NCBI GenBank assembly: GCA_003491925.1
Contig: DNAU01000192.1
Location: forward strand, 4,115-14,405
DNA: 10,291 nucleotides
Origin: Chloroflexota bacterium
Lineage (GTDB): Bacteria > Chloroflexota > Dormibacteria > Aeolococcales > Aeolococcaceae
Reading direction: 5' to 3'
Shown: piece by piece, positions 5,819-10,291 of the stretch
How the letters are laid out: every line of letters starts with the position of its first letter
How positions within the stretch are numbered: position 1 is the first letter of the stretch
The notes under the pieces: model-generated
Databases searched by the model: none
Seen by the model: the letters and a program-made list of their open reading frames with translations, nothing else
Told to the model about the DNA's origin: nothing
Program-made: the position numbers and the translations under genes

Positions 5819-6388
5819 TCAGGCCGCCGGCGTGCGGCCCGCGGGAGCCGAGGGGAGCCTGGTCAGCTCGACCCCCATGTCGGCCAGGTGGAGGAGGGCG
5901 GCACGCCGAGCATCCTCCGCGCTCAGCGCACCGAGCCCGGGCCGCTCGATGGGCTCCGAGGCCGTGGCCTCGGGGTCGACGGCCACCCGCAGGTCGAGCA
6001 TGAGCGCCTCGCGCGCGGTCGTGGAAACGCACATATGGGTGAGGAAGCCGGTTATCAGCACCTCGGAGACCTCCCGCGCCGCCAGCCAGTCGCCGACCCC
6101 AGTGCCGGTGAAGGCCCCGAACACCTCCTTGACGAACTCCGCCTCGGTCTCGGCGCCGGGGCGGGGACCGAAGCCTGGCGTGAACTCGGCACCCCACGTC
6201 CCCGGCAGGAACCGGCGCGCGTTGCCCGGGCGGTTGTGGTGGCGGATCCAGGCGATCGGCCAGCCCTGGGCGCGGGCCTCCTCGACGCGTCGCTCGATGG
6301 CGGCGACCGCCTCGGCGTGGCCGGGGACCGGCATCAGGCCCTGCGGCGAGAACTCGTTCTGAGCGTCGACCACGACCAGCGCACGCAT
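5819..6388 (-). CDS. Isochorismatase-family cysteine hydrolase
   Basis: With ATG 6388 the protein has 189 residues and starts MRALVVVDAQNEFSP, typical for the family. The catalytic triad is complete: Asp8 in VVVDAQNEF, Lys87 in EFVKEVFGAF, and Cys120 in GFLTHMCVSTTAREA, with the cis-peptide-type residues before it. The fold is the alpha/beta isochorismatase/nicotinamidase type, so the enzyme hydrolyses an amide or vinyl ether through a cysteine thioester. The nicotinamidase metal-site pattern is not evident, so ureidoacrylate-, biuret- or isochorismatase-like activity is equally possible. Of the starts 6481, 6394 and 6388, the last has GGAGG (6398-6402) at nine bases, which suits it best. The DCC-family gene ends 100 bases upstream on the same strand. 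Confidence 0.87.
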   Translation of the reverse strand: MRALVVVDAQNEFSPQGLMPVPGHAEAVAAIERRVEEARAQGWPIAWIRHHNRPGNARRFLPGTWGAEFTPGFGPRPGAETEAEFVKEVFGAFTGTGVGDWLAAREVSEVLITGFLTHMCVSTTAREALMLDLRVAVDPEATASEPIERPGLGALSAEDARRAALLHLADMGVELTRLPSAPAGRTPAA

Positions 6389-6488
6389 CCTCATCTCCCT
6401 CCGTTCGGGGGCCACAATGCTCATCCCGCCAGGGCTCAACTCCAGCGGGCTCCATGATGACCCGCCGGCAAGGGGGGCCATCGCCAGG

Positions 6489-6860
6489 TCAGTCGTCTGA
6501 GGTGATGCGGCACGCGGGAGTGCTGCCGGGCAGCCGATGCCGGAAGCGAGCGACCAGACCGTAGACAGCCCAGGCGATCCAGGAGAAGGGTGGGGTCAGA
6601 CACATCCAGCTCACCAGTGACCACCACCTGCCGCATGCCTGGAGCGCCTTCCCGATGGCCCGATGGCCACGATGCAGATGACCAGCTCTGTCGATCCACC
6701 ACACGGCTGCCGACACGTCCCGCGCCGTCAGGCCGTATGCGGCCAGGTCGACCCGCTGTCCCGGTGCGACATCCGCGTCCCTGAGCCGGCGCTCGGCCCA
6801 CGTGGCGCAGGCGGTGCAGAAGCCGCACTCGCCGTCGAAGATGAGCAGCGGTCTCCTCAT
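6489..6860 (-). CDS. DCC-family (DUF393) thiol-disulfide oxidoreductase-like protein
   Basis: From ATG 6860 the protein has 123 residues. It opens with LLIFDGECGFCTACATWAER, the defining DxxCxxC motif (Asp9, Cys12, Cys15) plus an extra Cys18. The rest follows the DUF393 plan: a short basic strand, a VWWIDRAGHLHRGHRAI segment (53-69) in which the substrate-side residues fall, a hydrophobic helix (SWIAWAVYGLVA, about 93-104) and the closing ARFRHRLPG (104-112). The CxxC suggests thioredoxin-like redox activity, but the family has no established substrate. Longer starts at GTG 6899 or TTG 6902 are in frame, but a TATGAT box at 6908-6903 would place transcription initiation just at or after them. 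The gene lies directly downstream of tRNA-Lys. Confidence 0.84.
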   Translation of the reverse strand: MRRPLLIFDGECGFCTACATWAERRLRDADVAPGQRVDLAAYGLTARDVSAAVWWIDRAGHLHRGHRAIGKALQACGRWWSLVSWMCLTPPFSWIAWAVYGLVARFRHRLPGSTPACRITSDD

Positions 6861-6902
6861 GTGCGGCGACCTGGTGTCGATGGACGAGGGCTCTCTCACC
6901 AA

Positions 6903-6908
6903 ATCATA
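6903..6908 (-). promoter_or_regulatory. -10 box between tRNA-Lys and the DCC gene
   Basis: TATGAT on the minus strand (6908 to 6903), three bases after the encoded CCA of the tRNA. It is near-consensus and AT-rich against the background, and would give a leader of about 35 bases before ATG 6860. A -35 would fall inside the tRNA T-arm; no consensus is seen there. Confidence 0.5.
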
Positions 6909-6911
6909 ACC

Positions 6912-6987
6912 TGGTACCCGCTACAGGACTCGAACCTGTGACCAAGGGATTAAGAGTCCCCTGCTCTACCAACTGAGCTAAGCGGGC
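6912..6987 (-). tRNA. tRNA-Lys (anticodon CTT), 3' CCA encoded
   Basis: The minus strand folds into a complete cloverleaf. The acceptor stem is GCCCGCT (6987-6981) with AGCGGGT, closing on one G-T pair, with discriminator A at 6915. The D-arm is GCTC/GAGC with loop AGTTGGTA. The anticodon stem GGGGA/TCCCT carries loop CTCTTAA, with anticodon CTT at 6954-6952, which reads AAG. The variable loop is TGGTC, and the T-arm is ACAGG/CCTGT with loop TTCGAGT. CCA follows directly (6914-6912). It lies 50 bases downstream of the PHP gene and 51 bases upstream of the DCC gene on the same strand. A degraded copy of its 3' part is at 3350-3381. Confidence 0.98.
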
Positions 6988-7034
6988 CCGTGCGGGGCCG
7001 ACGATCCTGGCCGCCGGCCGCCCCTCGCCGACCG

Positions 7035-7040
7035 ATTCTA
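7035..7040 (-). promoter_or_regulatory. -10 box for tRNA-Lys, overlapping the PHP stop codon
   Basis: TAGAAT on the minus strand (7040 to 7035); its first three bases are the TAG stop of the PHP gene. It lies 47 bases before the mature tRNA 5' end, which allows a short 5' leader for RNase P. No clear -35 is visible in the GC-rich DNA upstream. Confidence 0.5.
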
Positions 7041-7826
7041 CCGCCGCGCGGCGCCGGCGCTCGGGGAGCCGGGACGGCCTCCGACCACCCCCCGCCACCG
7101 CTTCAGGTTCAATTCGATCAGCGAGCGGCGCTGCTGCCCCAGCCGCATGGAGATCGGCGGGCCGGCCGGGTCGAGGGCCCGGAGCGGCGAGGTGGTGCGG
7201 GCCTCGATCGCTCGGCGGAGGTCGGCGGCCCCGCTCCCCGGGTAGACGGTGACCAGCCGGCCGAGGTCGTGGATGCCGAAGTGGCTGTCCCCGGCCGCCA
7301 TCATCGCCCCCACCCGCTCCCGGTTGGCGGCACAGAACTCGTCCAGCCGCTTCCAGGTCCCGGGGGCCACCGGGGCGGTGTGGCGGACCTCGATCCCGTC
7401 GATCGCATGGGTCTCCAGGAGCCGGCGGAGGCGCCCCTCCGTGATCGAGGCGAACCATGTCGGCATGAACGGATGGGCCACCACGGCCAGCCCGCCGGCA
7501 TCGTGGATCGCGTCGATCGTGTCCTCGACCGGCATGTGCATCCGGATCGCCCGGCGGATGAAGAGGGCCACCACATGGATCCCCGGCGGGAAGGCGCAGG
7601 TCACCTCCTCGCCCGTCACCACATCGACCCCCAGCTCGGCGCCGACCTCGGTGGCCTCCTCCAGCGGCGAGAGGGTGTCGTGATCGGTGATACAGATCAC
7701 CGAGAGCCCGATCGCGGCGGCGGCTCTCACCAGCTCCACGGCGGTGACCATGCCGTCGCTCGCCAGGGTGTGACTGTGGGCCTCGGCCGCGCTCAGGCCC
7801 TCGCCCAGCTCGATGCGGTCAGGCAC
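7038..7826 (-). CDS. PHP-domain metal-dependent phosphoesterase
   Basis: This 262-residue PHP-family protein starts at GTG 7826. The metal-ligand motifs appear in order: motif I AHSHTLASDG (His17, His19, Asp24), motif II ITDHDT (Asp48, His49), the glutamate TGEEVT (Glu73), VVAHP (His118), and the final GDSHF (Asp180, His182). These ligands bind two or three metal ions in a TIM-like barrel. The family includes polymerase-associated phosphoesterases, histidinol-phosphatase and the TrpH/YciV-type 3',5'-nucleotide phosphatases. Being free-standing and of this length, it most resembles the last group, but that is inference. Motif I has AHSH where DLHxH is usual; both histidines are kept. The basic, low-complexity C-terminus (about 230-262) extends past the barrel. 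It overlaps the PAP2 gene by 8 bases, so translation is probably coupled. Confidence 0.87.
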   Translation of the reverse strand: MPDRIELGEGLSAAEAHSHTLASDGMVTAVELVRAAAAIGLSVICITDHDTLSPLEEATEVGAELGVDVVTGEEVTCAFPPGIHVVALFIRRAIRMHMPVEDTIDAIHDAGGLAVVAHPFMPTWFASITEGRLRRLLETHAIDGIEVRHTAPVAPGTWKRLDEFCAANRERVGAMMAAGDSHFGIHDLGRLVTVYPGSGAADLRRAIEARTTSPLRALDPAGPPISMRLGQQRRSLIELNLKRWRGVVGGRPGSPSAGAARR

Positions 7827-8877
7827 CCACGGTCCCGACCGCGGCCGGCGTCGCCTCCAGGATGGGACGGGCGGTGCGGAGGACGGCGACGCGGGGAACG
7901 ACCAGCCGCATCATCACCCACCATGCGCCCGCGGCCAGGATCACCCCGCCGATGACGTCCACCACGTAGTGCTCGCCCAGGAAGACCACGCTGACGAAGA
8001 CCAGCAGCGACCAGACGAAGAGGATCCACGAGCCGCGCGGGTAGGGCCGGCGGAGGGCGAGCCAGGCCAGGGTGGGGAAGGCGGCGTGCAGCGAGGGGAA
8101 GGCGGCGGTCGGGTTGGGGTTGACGAGCTGGTAGTAGGGGCTGATGGCACTCGGCAGGGTGTGCTGCGAGCTGATGAGGTCGGTGACGCCGTTCAGCACG
8201 TGGTGCTGGGCCGCGTACCAGGGCGGCGCCGTCGGCACCAGCATGAAGAAGATGAATCCCACCATGCACATCCCGAGCAGCGCGGTCACGAAGCGCAGGT
8301 ACTGGGCGCGGTCCTTGAGCCAGAGCACCAGCCCCACCAGGAGCGGGACCACGAAATGGCAGAAGTAGACCGCGGTCGCGGCCACGGCCAGCACGTGCAG
8401 GGTCGTGCCGCCCACCGCGTGCTGGAGGACCTCGGTGGGGTCGTGGCCGAAGAAGAGCCACTTCTCCAGGTTGGCGAGGCTCGCCACCTGAGGGGCGATG
8501 CCATCGTTGTGGACGATCCCGCGCATCGCCTCCCAGCCCAGGAAGATGGCGATGAAGGGTACCCAGTCGCCGATGAAACGGAAGAACCTGCCGCTCAGGA
8601 GCGCGACCGGGATGAAGATCAGCAGGAGGTAGTCGGGTGAGACCGAGATCCCCCGCCAGATCATGATCCCGGCGACGACGACGACATAGGCGAGCCCGAT
8701 GACGACCATCGGACCGGAGCGGCGGGCCCAGGCGGGCCGGCGGCTCACGCGGGAGAGGATGGTGCCGGGCCCGGCGCGGACGCCGCCCGCCCCTGGCCCG
8801 TCGCCAGTACCGGTGCTCGCCCTGGCGGGGTCGGAGCCACCCACGGCCGGCTGCGTGGCGCCACTCTCCGAGGACAT
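7819..8877 (-). CDS. PAP2_3-type membrane phosphatase / inositolphosphotransferase-like protein
   Basis: With ATG 8877 this is a 352-residue membrane protein. Residues 1-55 are a polar, Gly/Ser/Pro-rich cytoplasmic tail ending in RRPAWARR, followed by about six membrane segments (around 57-75, 82-98, 105-118, 158-187, 196-215, 284-324). The PAP2 active site is present: LVPTAPPWYA (213-222) in place of the classical KxxxxxxRP motif, then FPSLHAAFP with His264, and GEHYVVDVIGG with His303 and Asp307. The VPTxPPW form is typical of the PAP2_3 (Aur1/Ipt1-like) branch, some members of which transfer inositol phosphate or act on lipid phosphates. A GTG at 8907 would add ten residues, but ATG 8877 has TAGACT exactly 7 bases upstream. 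It is the first gene of an overlapping pair with the PHP gene. Confidence 0.86.
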   Translation of the reverse strand: MSSESGATQPAVGGSDPARASTGTGDGPGAGGVRAGPGTILSRVSRRPAWARRSGPMVVIGLAYVVVVAGIMIWRGISVSPDYLLLIFIPVALLSGRFFRFIGDWVPFIAIFLGWEAMRGIVHNDGIAPQVASLANLEKWLFFGHDPTEVLQHAVGGTTLHVLAVAATAVYFCHFVVPLLVGLVLWLKDRAQYLRFVTALLGMCMVGFIFFMLVPTAPPWYAAQHHVLNGVTDLISSQHTLPSAISPYYQLVNPNPTAAFPSLHAAFPTLAWLALRRPYPRGSWILFVWSLLVFVSVVFLGEHYVVDVIGGVILAAGAWWVMMRLVVPRVAVLRTARPILEATPAAVGTVGA

Positions 8878-8884
8878 CCCGGGC

Positions 8885-8890
8885 AGTCTA
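8885..8890 (-). promoter_or_regulatory. -10 box for a leaderless PAP2-PHP transcript
   Basis: TAGACT on the minus strand (8890 to 8885), then 7 bases (8884-8878), then ATG 8877. There is no Shine-Dalgarno in between. It is the third case of this exact spacing in the window. Confidence 0.55.
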
Positions 8891-9094
8891 GCGACCGGGA
8901 GCTTCACACGCTCTTAACGTGCTCCCGCAGCAGGCCGGCGCGCGGACACCCCGAGAGGCGGCTGGCGTCCCGGCTCGTCGCGCTCCCTGGGCAGGAGGAC
9001 GCCGAGTGGCCGGACCCGCGCCGGCCGGCCGGCCCCCGGGCTGAGAGGACCATGAGAAGCGACACCCGAGTCCGTGAGCGGATCAATTGGCCCA

Positions 9095-9100
9095 TATACT
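9095..9100 (+). promoter_or_regulatory. -10 box of the response-regulator operon
   Basis: TATACT, one base off the TATAAT consensus, in an AT-rich island (ATCAATTGGCCCATATACT). It lies 10 bases before ATG 9111, so the transcript would have at most a few leader bases. No -35 consensus is visible 16-18 bases upstream. It overlaps the apparent TTG extension at 9087, arguing against that start. Confidence 0.6.
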
Positions 9101-9110
9101 CGAAGCCGAC

Positions 9111-9806
9111 ATGACCGAACGCGGCCGCATCCTGGTGGTCGACGACGAGCCCTCGATCACCGACTTCATCAAGCTGGGGCTGCACCACGAGGGTTACGAG
9201 GTGGTCACCGCCGCCGACGGCCGCCAGGGGCTGAGGGCGGTCGACGACTTCAAGCCCGACCTGGTGATCCTCGATATCATGATGCCGCGGCTGGACGGCT
9301 TCGAGCTCTGCCGGGCCATCGCCGGCGAGCCGCGGCGGGGGATCATCATCCTGAGCGCCCGGGACGAGACGACCGACCGCATCCGCGGCCTGGAGCTGGG
9401 CGCCGACGACTACCTGGTCAAGCCGTTCGAGTTCGGCGAGCTGCTGGCCCGGGTCAAGGCGGTGCTGCGCCGGCGGACCCCCGACCTGAATCGCGTGCTG
9501 GTGGTCGGCGACCTCAGCATCGACACCGCCACCCGGGAGGTCCGGGTCGGCGGCCGCCAGCTCGAGCTGTCGGTCCGCGAGTACGACCTCCTCCACTTCC
9601 TCGCGGTCCACGCCGACGAGGTGCTGCTCCGTCAGCGCATCCTCGACGAGGTCTGGGGCTACAACTTCTTCGGCGACGAGAACAACGTCGAGGTCTACAT
9701 CCGGTACCTGCGGCAGAAGCTGGGCGACACCGACCACCAACGCATCCAGACGGTCCGGGGAGTCGGCTACCGGCTGCACGCGGTGAGCGGGGTGGCGCCG
9801 GCGTGA
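9111..9806 (+). CDS. OmpR/PhoB-family response regulator
   Basis: This 231-residue regulator has two domains. The receiver domain (5-120) has the acidic pair Asp11-Asp12 in RILVVDDEP, phospho-acceptor Asp55 in LVILDIMMP, the switch residue Ser82 in IILSARDE, and Lys104 in DDYLVKPF. The C-terminal winged-helix domain (about 130-225) has LSVREYDLLHFLAVH, the recognition-helix region VEVYIRYLRQKLGD and the terminal hairpin TVRGVGYRL, all typical of OmpR/PhoB DNA-binding domains. All phosphorylation residues are intact. A longer reading from TTG 9087 would run through the TATACT promoter box, so I take ATG 9111. The sensor kinase gene starts 9 bases after its stop, so the two form an operon. The signal and target genes cannot be deduced. 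Confidence 0.95.
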   Translation: MTERGRILVVDDEPSITDFIKLGLHHEGYEVVTAADGRQGLRAVDDFKPDLVILDIMMPRLDGFELCRAIAGEPRRGIIILSARDETTDRIRGLELGADDYLVKPFEFGELLARVKAVLRRRTPDLNRVLVVGDLSIDTATREVRVGGRQLELSVREYDLLHFLAVHADEVLLRQRILDEVWGYNFFGDENNVEVYIRYLRQKLGDTDHQRIQTVRGVGYRLHAVSGVAPA

Positions 9807-9815
9807 GGTGACCTC

Positions 9816-10291
9816 GTGAGCGGCTTCGGCCGGGCGCTCCGCAGCCTCCGCTGGCGGCTCACCCTCACCTACCTGGTCCTCATCGCGGTCCTGCTGGCGG
9901 GGCTCGGAGCCTTTCAGTACGTGAGCCTCCGGGGCAGCCTCATCGACGCCCGCGTCCAGGCGCTGAGCGGTGACCTGGTGGCCGCCCAGAGGCTATACGC
10001 GAGCGGTGACCTCTCGTCGGCCACCACCGCCGCCAGGGTGCGCACCCTCGGCACCCTGATCCGCTCGGCATCGGGGCAGTCCGTGACCGTGGCCCTCTTC
10101 GGTGCACGCGGTGTGCTCCGGGTGGTGGTCCCCGCCGGGGCCACCCCCCCGAAGCTCGGCCCCCTGACCTTCGACACCATCCTCGCCGACGGCACCCCGA
10201 GCCACCAGATTGTCGCCTCCGACCTGGTGGCGGGCTTCCCCGTGGGGGTCGACGATCCCTCGCTGGTGCGCACCACCGCGGTGGTCGAGGT
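9816..10291 (+). CDS. Sensor histidine kinase, N-terminal part, truncated by window end
   Basis: The frame opens at GTG 9816 and stays open to the last base, giving 158 codons. The start is supported by GAGGTG (9805-9810), five bases upstream and overlapping the TGA of the response-regulator gene, so translation is likely coupled. The N-terminus is basic (RALRSLRWRL) and followed by one membrane span (about residues 15-35, LTYLVLIAVLLAGLGAF). After it comes a segment predicted to lie outside the cell, with a helix (SLRGSLIDARVQALSGDLV) and a mixed region up to the edge. The second membrane span, HAMP, HisKA and ATPase domains are beyond the window, so the kinase call rests on this topology and on operon position. 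The protein is the likely partner of the regulator. Confidence 0.82.
   Translation, partial: MSGFGRALRSLRWRLTLTYLVLIAVLLAGLGAFQYVSLRGSLIDARVQALSGDLVAAQRLYASGDLSSATTAARVRTLGTLIRSASGQSVTVALFGARGVLRVVVPAGATPPKLGPLTFDTILADGTPSHQIVASDLVAGFPVGVDDPSLVRTTAVVE

Noticed and set aside
9021..9039. CCGG-rich run before the response regulator
   Set aside because: The alternating CCGG tract is short and fits general base composition. It could form a weak hairpin, but nothing ties it to a function.
9087..9110. TTG start extending the response regulator by eight residues
   Set aside because: The extension contains the TATACT promoter box and has no ribosome site. The family normally begins a few residues before the first beta strand, as from ATG 9111.
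8904..9779. A 291-codon open frame on the minus strand
   Set aside because: It is the antisense shadow of the response-regulator gene. It shows repetitive Asp/Val/Leu/Gln runs and no recognisable domain.
1..10291. CRISPR array, insertion sequence or prophage
   Set aside because: No regularly spaced repeats, no terminal inverted repeats with target duplications, and no transposase, integrase or phage gene are visible on either strand.

Overview
The window is very GC-rich, densely coded bacterial DNA with strong G/C preference at third codon positions. An F420-type (Ddn-like) reductase, a DUF2630 protein, a PAP2_3-type membrane phosphatase and apparently leaderless genes behind TANNNT -10 boxes fit an actinomycete or a related high-GC lineage such as the Dormibacterota/Chloroflexota side. 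The sequence alone does not settle the phylum. I see no transposase, integrase, phage, toxin-antitoxin or CRISPR genes, and the window reads mostly as ordinary chromosome.

Layout. The left edge holds the 3' end of an AHSA1/SRPBCC gene (+). It converges, across a hairpin-rich gap, on a secreted lipoprotein esterase of the PHB-depolymerase/feruloyl-esterase type (-). Upstream of the esterase lies a small DUF2630 gene (-), which diverges from a one-domain cyclic-nucleotide-binding protein (+). A DUF1275 membrane protein (+) follows, then an unusual zinc-ribbon/transmembrane/SGNH-hydrolase fusion (+). A HAD hydrolase (-) converges on that fusion and diverges from a deazaflavin (F420)-dependent reductase (+).

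From about 5.8 to 8.9 kb everything is on the minus strand. In transcription order these are a PAP2_3 membrane phosphatase/phosphotransferase, a PHP phosphoesterase overlapping it by 8 bp, tRNA-Lys(CTT) with an encoded CCA, a DCC/DUF393 thiol-disulfide protein and an isochorismatase-like hydrolase. At the right edge a two-component pair runs rightward: a complete OmpR/PhoB-type response regulator and the first 158 codons of its sensor kinase, cut by the window end.

Genes that probably work together are the response regulator with its kinase (9-bp gap, ribosome site overlapping the regulator's stop codon) and the PAP2-PHP overlapping pair. The other neighbours share strand or promoter regions without an obvious common pathway.

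Two patterns stand out beyond the gene list. First, three starts (2069 +, 5181 -, 8877 -) each have a TANNNT hexamer exactly 7 nt upstream, and the response regulator has TATACT 10 nt upstream of its ATG. This points to leaderless or near-leaderless transcripts and supports shorter starts than the longest ORFs for three of these four genes. Second, positions 3350-3381 hold a degraded, same-orientation copy of the 3' part of the tRNA-Lys gene at 6912-6987. The 3.5 kb between them has the geometry of a tRNA-targeted insertion, although no recombinase is present.
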